A stretch of DNA of 64,000 bases from Gracilaria gracilis. Taxonomy: Eukaryota; Rhodophyta; Florideophyceae; Gracilariales; Gracilariaceae. This document shows, piece after piece, positions 9,951-19,876 of this stretch (its first letter is position 1; every line of letters begins with the position of its first letter). The position numbers and the translations under genes were made by a program. The DNA lies in contig JARGSG010000125.1 of NCBI GenBank assembly GCA_030374805.1, forward strand, positions 82,251 through 146,250, in the 5' to 3' direction. Below the pieces are notes generated by a model. That model worked only from the letters and a program-made list of their open reading frames with translations. It was not told where the DNA came from and did no database searches.

Positions 9951-11301
9951 TTAGTACTTGTAACCCTTCTCAAAAGTACCCAATGCGTCCAAAGATGGCT
10001 CAGATCCCTTGGTGTACTTTCCGCGGTTCGCAAGCGAGTTTGCGCGAGCACGAGCCAGGAGGGCCTGCTGGGCGGCCGGCACATTCTCAGGCTTGCCCAT
10101 CCACGACTTGAGGCACGATTGTTGCAGCGCACGGCCGTAGGAGAAGCTGAGGCTCCACGGGCCCTTGCGTTCAATAGTGTTCATGGCGCTAAGGTTGATG
10201 GAAGCTTCCTCCTCTGACATACCACCAGACAAGAACATGATACCAGGGACGGCAGACGGCACTCTGCGCTCCAAAGTGCGCACAGTCATGGCACCAATTT
10301 CCTCAGGAGAGGTAGTTCCAGAGTAGTCAGATCCAGGCACAACCATGTTCGGCTTGAGAAGGGAACCCTCAAGCAGAACACCATTGGAGTCACAAGCCTT
10401 GTACACAGCGGCCAGGACCTCTTCCTGCACTTCGGCGGTTCTGGAGATCGGGTGATCTCCGTCCATCAGAATCTCGGGCTCAATGATTGGCACAAGACCC
10501 GCATCCTGGACAGTGCGGGCGTAGCGAGCAAGACCCCATGTGTTCTCCTGGATGGACAACTGCGACGGAGTGGTTTCCGAGATCTGGAGCACGGCACGCC
10601 ACTTGGCAAAGCGAGCACCCTGCTTGTAGTAAGCGGCAGCGCGCTCACTGAGGCCGTCCAAACCGGTGCACCACGTCTCGAAGGAGGCAGCGTTACCAAG
10701 AGGGGAGAGACCCTTGTCAACCTTGATACCGGGGATGATTCCAATCTCCCTGAGGCAGTCGACAAATGGCTTGCCTTCGGCACTGCTCTGGTACAAGGTC
10801 TCCTCAAAGAGGATGGCACCAGAAATGTACTCACCCAGGCCCTGGCAGTTGAAGAGGAGGCCGCGGTAGGCCTGGCGATTTGCCTCGGTGTTCTCAACGC
10901 CAATGGAAGCCAGTCGCTTTCCAATCGTCTTTGTGGACTCGTCTACGGCGAGAATTCCCTTACCCGGAGCGGCAATCTTGGAAGCGGTATCGACCAATTC
11001 GTCGGCATACTGGTCAAGGGCCATGCGCAGCTGCACGCGGGTAATTCGGCTGGGGACGTACGCCGGACGGGCAGCTACGAAGGAAGTTGAGCCGAGCGCA
11101 CTACACAGAATTAGATTGTAATCAAGTTGGCAGTGCAACGATTCGATTCACAAGATACAAACAACACGTGGTTAGTGGCTGCTGCCGGTTTCGTGCATGG
11201 TCGGGAGGGAAAGCGCTCAACGACAGGGAAAGGCGGTAATGAGATACGTACTTTGTCGGGCGCGAGAGGGGAAGAGCGTTGACGAAGGCAGCGGGAGCCA
11301 T
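9951..11301 (-). CDS. Fructose-bisphosphate aldolase, class I, plastid isoform (two exons)
   Basis: Cleaves or condenses fructose-1,6- and sedoheptulose-1,7-bisphosphate in the Calvin cycle. Proposed structure: exon 1 11301-11252 (ATG at 11301), intron 11251-11101 (151 bases, GTACGT...TGTAG), exon 2 11100-9951. Joining gives 399 residues in one frame. The N terminus becomes [17 protein letters not shown] followed by a Ser/Arg-rich stretch, a plausible transit peptide with an early Phe. An ATG that keeps exon 2 alone would start inside the intron, so the spliced start is better. Class I hallmarks are AVDES (Asp at 70), IIEPEIL (Glu at 224), the Schiff-base lysine in [10 protein letters not shown] at 266, [10 protein letters not shown], and a C-terminal Tyr. 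The length fits plant and algal plastid aldolases. Confidence 0.95.
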
Positions 11302-11779
11302 TGCGAAACAGAGGTGGCAAACAAGCGGAACAAGGAGAAGAGGCTGGTCTCTGGAGGGGAATGGCGTTCGAAGGCGGAGCACAGACTGCGGCTATAGGCC
11401 GGCGGGGGGGAGGCGGAGATGAAAGGAGCCCAAATACACGCGGCGAGAGAGCACGGCCGGTGGACACGGACCGTCGGTGCACGACAGCCGCCGCATTGAG
11501 CGCTGCCAAACACGGCAGCTGAGCGCGATCTGTGTGGTGCGCAACGGTCGAAGCGTTGTGGCCAATGATCGTGCTCGCTCGCGCTCATGCACCAAGCGCT
11601 GGCTGCCACTTGGCGCTGAGAATACCAAGCACGCCCGCGTGGGCTGCCAAATTTGTTGCATTGCGCAGGCGAGCTCACATATGCGCGCCAGCCACCGTTT
11701 GTGGCCCTCTGCTGCCTCGGCTGTCTTTGATCCTCGCTCGAGGCTCGACCTCCGTTTTAAACTTTGAAACTTTTCCTAA

Positions 11780-11800
11780 CTAGTAGACAGTGTCTACTAG
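11780..11800. repeat. 21-bp perfect palindrome
   Basis: CTAGTAGACA, a single central G, then TGTCTACTAG. It lies about 480 bases upstream of the aldolase start and 36 bases before the next palindrome. It could be a binding site for a dimeric regulator or a mobile-element remnant. Confidence 0.8.
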
Positions 11801-11835
11801 ACACTAGGTGTCTATGATAGCTAGAGGTGAGATAG

Positions 11836-11870
11836 TACCGTTGGTACCAACGGTAACTTTACCAACGGTA
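11836..11870. repeat. 20-bp perfect palindrome plus half-site repeat
   Basis: TACCGTTGGTACCAACGGTA (11836-11855) is fully self-complementary. A further TACCAACGGTA follows at 11860-11870. A close relative, TACCGTCGGTA, occurs at 9488 on the other side of the aldolase gene. Confidence 0.85.
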
Positions 11871-12432
11871 CTGTAGCTTTTGAAATCAGGTTTGTATAAA
11901 ACACTCGGGCTTGGTTCCCACGACAAGGCAAGCAAGCACTTTTTTTTATCTCGTAGATACATATGTCACAGATGCGGAAGATGAGCGTTAAAAGTGAACA
12001 AAACAAACAAAACGAACCATCGTTGTCGATAAACGGTAGATAGAGGCGGTTGAACTTGATCATGTTAACTGTGTTTTAAACCACAACAGCTTTTATCGTA
12101 GCAACAAGTTCAAGTTTTTGAGGCAACACCAATGTCTATGCATATATCTCCTATATGCTGCCAATATATACTTTCTGGCTGGCCGCAAGCACTTTCCGTC
12201 CTGATCCTGACGTGCGCCCTCGGTTACAAGCAGACGGGGCATTCAGAATGCCAGGAAGATGAGCCGAAGAAGTGAGGAGTACAAAGTAAGCAGCCTACAA
12301 ACACCGACACATGCGAACGTGCGGGTGACGAAATAGCGCGCACGTCGGCACAGAGCACGACGCTCAAGAATCAGCACAAAACAACTCGCGCACACACAAA
12401 GCGCCAACAATAGTTACACAAACAAGCGGCGC

Positions 12433-13365
12433 TCACTTGCCGCTTCTCGACAGCGACGGCACGGACTTTGCGCGATTAAACGCATCAGCAAAGTTGGCGG
12501 CGGCGATAGCCAACGCGCGCTCGTACTGCAACGCCAGGCTCTTGCTCCACTTGGCCATATTCTTGGACGTGAGCTCGGTCATAACGTCCGACTCGGTGCG
12601 CAACTCGGTAGACGTACGCACCCACACGGGCTTGGCGGCCTCGGCAAGCGCCTCGTAATAACTCCTCTTCTCGTCGGTGTCGGCCATGTCGGCGTGGCGT
12701 TTGTACTTGAGATACTGCCCCTTTTGGTCGATGTAGCGCTTGCGAAGCGGGATGATCTTGCGCGTGTAGCGCTCCTCAAACGAGCGTGTGAGGTCGTTGA
12801 TGGGCGAACTGATGGCGACGCTGAGCTTGAGCACGGTGTCACTGTGCGACGACAGTCCCTTTCCCAGCGCCTTTTGCGCCTCGCGCGCCTCGATGGGCAG
12901 GTAGGCCGAGAAGTGCGACGAGGGTGAATTCTCATCGTGCTCGGGTGTATGCTCCGACAAGGAGAGCTGATGATCGTCCGTGGAGGCGGAGGAGCGGCGA
13001 GCGGCAGCGCCCTGCATGACGTGCAGCAAGGTATCGCCCAGGCTGCGTTCATTGGCGGCGTGCGCCACGAGCGTGTCCTTGTGCTCGTTTGCGGCGGACG
13101 CCAGTTGACGCAGCGCGACGCGAATGTGCTCCAGCGCCTGGATGGAGTTGCCCAGCGGGCGGTCCTCGTAGTAGAGCTCGGGCGTCTCGTCCAGCATGGA
13201 GTGGGCGTCGACGGCGCCAAACACCTTGTGCGACACGGTGTGCGGCAGCAACGAGTGCTGCAGCAACGACAGCGAGAACGGGCTATCGTGATGCGCAGCA
13301 TGCTCGCTTTCGGAGCGGTCATCCGGACGGCGGAAGCGATTGCCAATGGAACGAAGTAACGCCAT
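12433..13365 (-). CDS. BAR-like coiled-coil protein
   Basis: A predicted 310-residue protein starting MALLRSIGNRFRRPDD at 13365. The frame stays open further upstream, but that part is low-complexity Arg/Ala and unlike a protein. From about residue 70 to the end it is mostly long amphipathic helices: a first block around the NSIQALEHIRVALRQLASAANEH region, then a conserved-looking block with SSPINDLTRSFEERY, LRKRYIDQKGQYLKYKRH and a final helix ending in SLSRSGK. The pattern of helix, Lys/Arg-rich helix and helix is that of BAR-family membrane-curvature domains (ArfGAP or sorting-type), but I see no diagnostic motif. The assignment is from fold pattern only. The gene is divergent from the lipase at 14140. 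Confidence 0.5.
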   Translation of the reverse strand: MALLRSIGNRFRRPDDRSESEHAAHHDSPFSLSLLQHSLLPHTVSHKVFGAVDAHSMLDETPELYYEDRPLGNSIQALEHIRVALRQLASAANEHKDTLVAHAANERSLGDTLLHVMQGAAARRSSASTDDHQLSLSEHTPEHDENSPSSHFSAYLPIEAREAQKALGKGLSSHSDTVLKLSVAISSPINDLTRSFEERYTRKIIPLRKRYIDQKGQYLKYKRHADMADTDEKRSYYEALAEAAKPVWVRTSTELRTESDVMTELTSKNMAKWSKSLALQYERALAIAAANFADAFNRAKSVPSLSRSGK

Positions 13366-14139
13366 GCTGCAGAGCACGAAAAGCAGGCAATGGGCAGTGA
13401 AAACAGCTCTGGAATCGGCGGTGGCGGCGGTGGCGGCGGTGGCGGCGGCGGCGGCGGTGGGCGACGGGCGGGACAGCAGCTGTTTTGTGAGCACAAGACG
13501 TATGCGCCATGACGCGCGCGCAGCAACGGCGGCGGCGCGCGTGAGGAGATAAGCGCGCGGACGCGGGCGGCGCGGCGCGTCCAAACGGCTCTCTGTGTGC
13601 GCGGGGGCGCGCGCGCGGCGGCGGCGGCGAAGCGCGCGACGATGCGCCGCCGCGTAACGGTCGGGCGAGCGCGCGGCAAACGCGCCGTGCCGCGCCGCCA
13701 TTGGCCGCCGCGCCCCAACTGCGCTGGACTGTTGCGGCCGCGGGCGCCTCGGCGGCGGCGCGCGCACTGTTTGCCTTCGATAACTTTACACACTACAGAT
13801 CGCTTTACAGCGCGCGGCGCGTTCGCATTGCGAACTTCGCAAGCGCCGTTGCGCCTTTGGCGCGCGCACTGTGCGTGCACTGCTCGCGCGTGTGCGCGCT
13901 GGCCGTGTGTGTGCGCTGGCCGTGTGTGTGCGCTGGCCACGTGCACACTCCCACCATTGCTGGGGCATGCGATGGGCGCACGCCAGCAATGCAAGCGTGC
14001 GTATACTCAGATAATATCTACGGATGGATACGGACGTAAAAAGCGCCGCGCAACGGCGCGTACGGCACGCGGAGGCGCTTTCACAAAGGCATCGCAAGCC
14101 GCGAGGCGCCGTCGCGCTTCCGTCGTCGTGCAGGTCACA
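13366..14139. other. Divergent promoter region, BAR-like gene / lipase
   Basis: About 775 bases, mostly GC-rich with GCGCGC runs and a GGC-repeat near 13412-13460. It includes a CACGTG box at 13938 and three copies of a GTGTGTGCGCTGGCC-type unit around 13890-13940. One frame is open through the region into the lipase, but its composition is Arg/Ala-rich and not protein-like. Confidence 0.5.
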
Positions 14140-14373
14140 ATGAGCTCGCTGGTAGCGCTGGGTCCGCTGCTGGACCCGTCGGCGTTGGCGTCCATCGCGC
14201 GCCAGCTATGGGCGGCGCGCGACCGTCTCAATCTGCGCATGCGCGGCAACCTGCCGTCCGCGCCCGAGCTGTACCTCGCCTTTCAGTCGTACATGGCCGA
14301 GAGCGACCGCCAGCGTCTGCAGCGTGCGCGCGAGTCCGGCGGCGCGCTGCTGTCGGACGCGCCGCTGTCGGAC

Positions 14374-14413
<40 letters not shown>

Positions 14414-15705
14414 ACGCGCAGCCGCCGCCGGACATCGACACGCTCATGCATTACCTTGGCGTGGCCGACGCCGCGTACGCCGCGTCGCTGCAAACGCAGA
14501 TCGCCGTGCTGCAGCGCCTCGGCGTGCAGGAGCCGTTGGAGTGCCGGCTGCTGGCGGAAAAGTGGTGCCCCGGCTACTTTATCTGCTTTGATAACGAGCG
14601 ACAGCATCTGGTGCTGTCCATCCGCGGCTCCAAGGAGATGTCGGACTTTATCACCAACCTCAGCGCCGACATGGAGCAGTTTTTAGGCGGCTACGGCCAT
14701 CAGGGCGTGGTTCGCTCCGCACAGCGGCTGTTGCACCAGCTGCTACCCACGCTGCTGAGCTACGCGGCCATGCTGCGCCCGACGGCATTGGTGGTGGTGG
14801 GCCACTCGCTGGGCGCCGCCGTGGCGTCTGCGTTCTGTATGCTGCTGCGACACACGGCACACGAGGATCGCTCCATCAAGCGACCGCTGCGTTACCCGAC
14901 GTGCTACGCGTTCTCGCCGCCGCCGTTCTTGTGCGCGCGGCTGGCGGAGCAGTCGGCGCTGGCGTGCGACATCACGACGGTGGTGACGCACCTGGACCTG
15001 GTGCCGCGGCTGTCGGCGGCGTCGGTGGACCGGCTGCTGCTGACGCTGTCGCGGCACGACTGGGGGCGCGACCTGAGCTCGTCGGTGGGGCGCGCCGTAG
15101 AGTCGGTGGCGGCGACGGTGATGAGCGCCGAGAACGCGCGCTCCGTGTCGCAGACGGTGGCCACGCACGGCTCGCTGGGCATGGCCGTGGCCAGCGCCAC
15201 GCTGCGCCAGCAGGCGCGCTCCGCGCTTGAAGGCGCGCGCAGTGGCGGCGGCGGCGGTGCGGCGCGACAGCCCAGCTCGCTGTGGAACATGGCGCTGAAC
15301 GCGACGGTGGTGCTGACGTCCATGCTGAACAGCAGCCTGCACAACAGCCGACAGCGGCAGCGCGACGGCGGCGGCGGTGGTGGTGGTGGAGGCGACGGCT
15401 TTGGGGCGGCGCGCGGCGTGGGCGACGAGCAGTACGCGTTCGCGCGGCAGTTTGGGATGAGCGAGAGCGACGTGCACCGCGAGCTGGGCGACGAGCTGAG
15501 CGAGGTGTGGCTGGCCGGGCGCGTATGGCATCTGGACCGGCCGTTCTCCGACGCGGCGGCGCGCGGCGCGGACGAGAGCGCGCTGCCGCGCAGCGCGCTG
15601 GTGCGCCGTTCGCGCGCCTTCTTCCGCGACGTGCAGCTGTCGCAATGGATGCTGCACGACCACAACCCGCGCACGACGCTGGCGGCGCTGCGCGCGCTGC
15701 GGTAG
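14140..15705 (+). CDS. Class 3 lipase, sn1-specific diacylglycerol-lipase-like
   Basis: A predicted 521-residue alpha/beta-hydrolase acting on acylglycerols. The nucleophile elbow GHSLG has Ser223, followed by GAAVASAF as in the lipase 3 family. The likely acid is Asp286 in THLDLVPRLS and the likely His is 464 in RVWHLDRP, giving a complete triad. RGSKEMSDFITNLSAD before the elbow is the typical class 3 strand with the oxyanion-side RGT/RGS motif. Poly-Pro (about 83-94) and two Gly tracts (about 368-372 and 411-420) are insertions. Animal DAG lipases have four N-terminal membrane helices; none is evident here, so this is a soluble or peripheral form. The start at 14140 is preferred over upstream in-frame ATGs because those lie in low-complexity sequence. 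Confidence 0.82.
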
Positions 15706-16407
15706 CCGCCGCCGCCGCCCGCGGCTACCGCCTATTTTTGCGCGCCACGTGGGGCGCGCGCGCACGCGCACACGTGGCGCCACGCTTTGGGACAGCGCGC
15801 GCCGGCGGAGGGCGCGCGCACGCGCGCACGCGCGCGCGCCGTGCGCCAACGTGGCGCCGCTAAACGCGCTGGCGCCAACTGGCGCGCGCGCGCCACGTGG
15901 GGCGCGCGCGTGCGCTACGTAGTCACTCTTGCGTAACGCGCCGCGCGCTCCGCTCTTGAGGCGCCCTCCTCTCACACACACACACATGGAGCGCGTCCCT
16001 CCTTCCCCCCCCCCCCCCCCCCCCCCCCCTTCCCTTCCCCCCTCTGTCTCACTTGTGCGCCCGATGCCGCCCGCCGTCGCCGTCGCTCTGCTACTGCTGC
16101 TGCTGCTGCGCGCGCAACTGCGGTGCCTTCCAACTAACTGTCCGCCCACTAGTGGGCTGCTGCGTGCCGCCTGCACCCTCCCCCACCCGTGGAGGCCGCT
16201 CTGCGCGCGGCCGCTTGTCCTGTGCGCGCGCTTCGTTGGAGCGTCGTTTGTTGCGCCTACGCTGAGCGAGCAGTCCCCCCCCTCTTTCCTCCACCCCCCC
16301 CGCGCGTCGCATCGCCGCGTATAAGAACTCGCGTCGCCCCGTCGCCCTCTCGTAACTGCCTTGCGTACTCGCCACGTTCGTCGCCGCTCTCTCCGTCCCG
16401 CGCTGCC
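15706..16407. other. bZIP promoter region with CACGTG boxes and a C25 run
   Basis: About 700 bases. CACGTG (G-box) occurs at 15746, 15771 and 15894, each set in GCGCGC palindromic sequence. A homopolymer of 25 C lies at 16005-16029, and the rest is pyrimidine-rich. No gene is evident. Confidence 0.6.
16319..16326 (+). promoter_or_regulatory. TATA-like box of the bZIP gene
   Basis: GTATAAGA stands alone in GC- and C-rich sequence about 85 bases before the ATG at 16408, a suitable distance for a core promoter with a short leader. Confidence 0.45.
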
Positions 16408-17179
16408 ATGGTGCCCTCCTCCACCGCCGCCGCGTTGCCCGCCTCTGTCGCCGCTGCCGCCGTCCCCGTCGACGCTGCCGCCGCCGCTGCCGCCGCCGCC
16501 GCTGCCGCTGCTGCCGCGTCGCAGCACGCCATGCCCGTTCCGTGGGCGGCGCCGCCGTCGCCGTCGCCGCCGCCACGTCTGGACAACCTGTTCGGCGACG
16601 GCTTTGACGCCTCGCCGCGCAACGCGCTCAGCTCCTTCCCGCTCGTGCCCGCGCCGCCCATCCCGCCCTCGCTCTCGCTGGGCGCGCCCGCGTCGCCGCG
16701 CGCCTCGCCGCCGCCGCTGTCGCACGTGCCGCTGCACCTGCTCACGGAGCACGCCGCCACGCGCCCGCTGGCCGACCACACCAACCGCCCGCTGCCGGAG
16801 CACGCCGCGCGCGCCGCCGGCTCGGACAGCCGCCGCCGCCCGCCAGCTGCGCATCCAGCACCGGCGCCGCGTGCGGCGCAACGCGCCGCCCGCACGCGCC
16901 GTGCGGCTGGCGCCCGTGGCGGACGCCGCCTCCATCAACCGCCGCGCCGCGCGCGTGATCCGCAACCGCGAGGTGGCGCTGCGCGCGCGCCAGAAGCAAA
17001 AGGCGCTCATGAACCGGCTGGAGAGCGAGAACTTCTCGCTCAAGAGCCTGGCGTCGTCGCTGGAGGAGGAGAATTGCTCGCTCAAGTGCAAGATCGACCA
17101 GCTGCGACGCGGCACCGCCTTTCTGGACTTTGACGCTGCGCTCGCCGCCGCCTCCGTGTCCGGCGAGCCGTCTAACTGA
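16408..17179 (+). CDS. bZIP transcription factor (frame change inside)
   Basis: The C-terminal half encodes a clear bZIP: INRRAARVIRNREVALRARQKQKA has the N-x7-R basic signature, followed by a zipper of about four heptads (LESENFSL, LEEENCSL, IDQL). The N-terminal half starts MVPSSTAAALPASV at 16408, has an Ala run and reads well through NLFGDGFDASPRNALSSFPL. The two halves are in different frames. A possible intron 16726-16846 (GTGCCG...CCAG, 121 bases) would join them in frame, but the donor is weak. A base error in the CCG repeats near 16830 is the alternative. The protein would be about 215-256 residues. It is nuclear by family; its targets are unknown. Confidence 0.8.
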
Positions 17180-17324
17180 GCGCGCGCTGCTTTTTGGCGG
17201 CGCCATGGCTGTGCGCCGTGCGCGCCGCCGTGGCGGGCGGGCGCCGTGCGCGGCGTGTGCTGTTTTCTCTTACTTGTTGACTGCTAACAACAAACTCTTG
17301 GTGACTTGGTTTGCAAACGCGCCG

Positions 17325-17361
<37 letters not shown>

Positions 17362-17434
17362 TGTGTGAGTTTGCACATGTGTATGTACCACTATTGTGCT
17401 ACAAACTGTTGGGCTCTCTGCACCCTCTCTCTGC

Positions 17435-17475
<41 letters not shown>

Positions 17476-19036
17476 AACTCCAACATTGGTCGACACTGCA
17501 CCGCCGGCGCGGCATGCGTGCTGTTTAGCGTGCGCGCCTCGTCCCGCAAGCCATGAAGGACCAAACGGCGGCGATGAAGCGCTTTCGCGAAGCGCAAGGA
17601 AGAAACGAGTTTTCTCAACTGTCACAATCCTCACAGTGCTACTAGATACTACATACAACGCTCAACGTGCTCACTAGCTTAGAGCCAGCGCTGTTACTAC
17701 GCGCGCAACGTGTGCTTATTGCGCTCGTTGTGTGTGTGTATATACCATTTTAGATACTCTGCTGTACTCTAGCTAGCAGTGCAAAAAACATAAACAACAA
17801 CAAAAGTTGTCTTGTTGTTCGGCGCATTCTGATAATAGCACGCCGCTGCGTGAGCGAGCTTGAGAGCAGCTGCGGGCGCAAGTATGTATCATACGTAGCG
17901 CAACGGCAACGTGTGGCGACGCTTGTAAAAAGAAAAAGAAAACGGCCATATGGAATGGTGTGCTCATCGCCATCATCACGAGCACGTTGCGGTGGCGGCA
18001 GCAGCGTCTCGCGACATTGCAACTGCCGCTCGCACGTGTGCCGTTAGATACTGCTCAGCCGCCGCAGCTGCCGGCGCCGCTTCGCGCACTAGTAGGGATA
18101 ACATAAGTTAAGCTTAGGTTACACACGCACGCACACAGCGCGCGCGGCGCGCGGAGTTATAGCACGTGGAGCACGCGCAGCGCGCTGAATTGAAGCGCGC
18201 GCGCCTCGGCGTGGCGTGACGGCGCGCGGGGTGGCGCCGCGCCCCCAACGGCAGCCGCGCCGAGCGCGCGCTGCTGCTGGCCGCGCGCGCCGGCGCATGT
18301 TTGACGACGCGCAGTGTTTGAGCGTCGGCGCGGCCGTTGGCGCCGTTTGCGCGGCGCGCCTGCAACCTGTCAACGTGCGCAACGGCGCGCGCCGTCATTC
18401 ATCACCTCAGCCACGTTCGCTGGCGCGCGCCTCTTTTGTTGCGCCGCGCACGTATCATGGACGTGTACAGCTTGTACAACAGCTACGCCACGTGGCTTCA
18501 TGGACAGCTATGCCAGCTGTGCATGTGTTCGCGCATAGCGGAAGGCCGAGGTGCGCTGCCGCTGGGGCGGTGCGCGCGCCAGTTTGACAAAGCGCGGCGG
18601 CGGCAGCGGCGGCGGCGGCGGCGGTAGCGGCGGCGGCGGCGGCGGCGAACGAAAGATACAAGAGCAAACGTACAGCCGTGGCGTTGCAAGCAGTTGTATA
18701 GATATTAGATATATATCGCGCAGATCACTCTTCCGCGCGTTGTGGTCGCAACGCGCGCCGCTTACCAAAAAGTACGTGTATGATACTGTAACTTCTACAT
18801 GTAGATAGATGCAACATACAAGATACAAGCGTGGAGTCATTAACGCGCGCGCCGCCCTAACATCACGTTACGATATATAACTTTATATCGCCTTTCACAC
18901 CGTGTGCCACACGCTCACCGTGTTGTTTATTATTCACCCCGTATCGTACATCTGCAAAAGCACCCAGCAGCAGCACCAGCAGCAGCACCAGCTCAATATA
19001 ATCGCGCCCCCACAAGTTTTTGTACTTGTTCGGCTG
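17180..19036. other. Intergenic region without a recognised gene
   Basis: About 1.85 kb between the bZIP stop and the 3' end of the zinc-finger gene. It holds the dinucleotide repeats, a (CGG)n tract at about 18593-18646 and several AT-rich TATATA words near 18700 and 18870. Open frames are short and low-complexity. Confidence 0.5.
17328..17472. repeat. GT and CT dinucleotide microsatellites
   Basis: A GT run at about 17330-17360 and a CT run at about 17438-17471 lie downstream of the bZIP stop. They are simple repeats with no coding content. Confidence 0.9.
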
Positions 19037-19876
19037 TCAGCGGTTCTGAAACGCGCCCCCACTGCCCCCGCTGCCCCCGCTGCCCCCGCCCCCGCCGGAG
19101 CTCTGCGGCGGCAGCGGCGATTGCGGGTGCACCTTCTTCATGTGCTCCGTCAGATGCGTCGTCTGAGCAAAGAACCGTCGGCATAGCGGGCACTGGTACC
19201 GCCTGTGCCGCTGGTGCACCGTCACCAGATGCGTCTTCAGCACGCTGCGTCTTGAGAACGACAGCCCGCAAAACTCGCACTGAAACGGGCTCAGTTCGGA
19301 GTGCACCGTCGCGCGGTGCCTGTCCAGGTTGGGCTTCTGATGGAACGGGTGTCCGCAGATTGAACACACGTACGGTTTTTCCTATAGCAACAACAAACCG
19401 AATGCGAAAACAGTTAGTCCAACCGACGCTGTCTATGTACCTCTACGAACCGCTTCAAGCGCGCGCCTTTCACTTACATTTCGATGGATATTCGCCACAT
19501 GTCGCTCCTTGTGGTGCTTTCGTCCAAACGCCAGGTTGCAGAACTCGCACTTGTACGTCCTGGCCGAGTCATCCGTCTCGTTGCGCCGCCGCCGCGCCGT
19601 GCGAGTGGGCTGCGTCGGCTCGTGGCTGCGTTGCGTGCGTTGCATCCTTGCGTGTTGATCGGCCGACGCGGGCGGCGTCGACGTCGTCGCCTCGTGCGAG
19701 TACGGCGGTTGAGCCACCGGTGCCGCCGGCAGCGGGAACATTTGCGACGATGAAGACGCCCGTTGTGACCATGATTGCTGCGCGCTGGCTTGTCGCTGCT
19801 CTTCCTCGTCGGCGGGGATCAGACCGCGCCGGCGCACAAAGCGCCGAAACGCTTTCGCTGTCATCTCCTCGTCCAT
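19037..19876 (-). CDS. Four-finger C2H2 zinc-finger protein (two exons)
   Basis: A predicted DNA-binding regulator of 247 residues. Exon 1 is 19876-19478, the intron 19477-19382 (96 bases, GTAAGTG...CTATAG), exon 2 19381-19037. The join falls exactly in the linker, turning ...NIHRN + EKPYVCSICG into a classical inter-finger linker, which strongly supports the splice. The fingers begin YKCEFC, YVCSIC, FQCEFC and YQCPLC, each with the usual C-x2-C...H-x3/4-H spacing. The N-terminal 100 residues are polar (Gln/Ser/Arg/Thr-rich) with an RRRRNE basic patch. The C terminus after the fingers is a short Gly/Ser tail. Its target genes are unknown. Confidence 0.9.

Larger units (their letters stand above)
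11302..12432. other. Intergenic region between aldolase promoter and BAR-like gene
   Basis: About 1.1 kb. The part next to the aldolase ATG (11302-11750) is GC-rich and should hold its promoter and leader. The part from 11760 to 12400 is AT-richer and holds two perfect palindromes (listed separately). No coding frame here shows a family pattern. Confidence 0.55.

Noticed and set aside
13597-14139. N-terminal extension of the lipase frame to 13597
   Set aside because: The 181 extra residues are low-complexity Arg/Ala/Cys with no domain; the ATG at 14140 starts the protein-like sequence.
14743-17115. 790-codon minus-strand frame across the lipase and bZIP genes
   Set aside because: Crosses two real plus-strand genes and an intergenic region, and is built of Arg/Gly/Ala runs; a GC-driven shadow frame.
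3000-18900. CRISPR-like or tandem-array interpretation of the short repeats in the GC-rich part
   Set aside because: The repeats are contiguous microsatellites without unique spacers, and the genes are eukaryotic.
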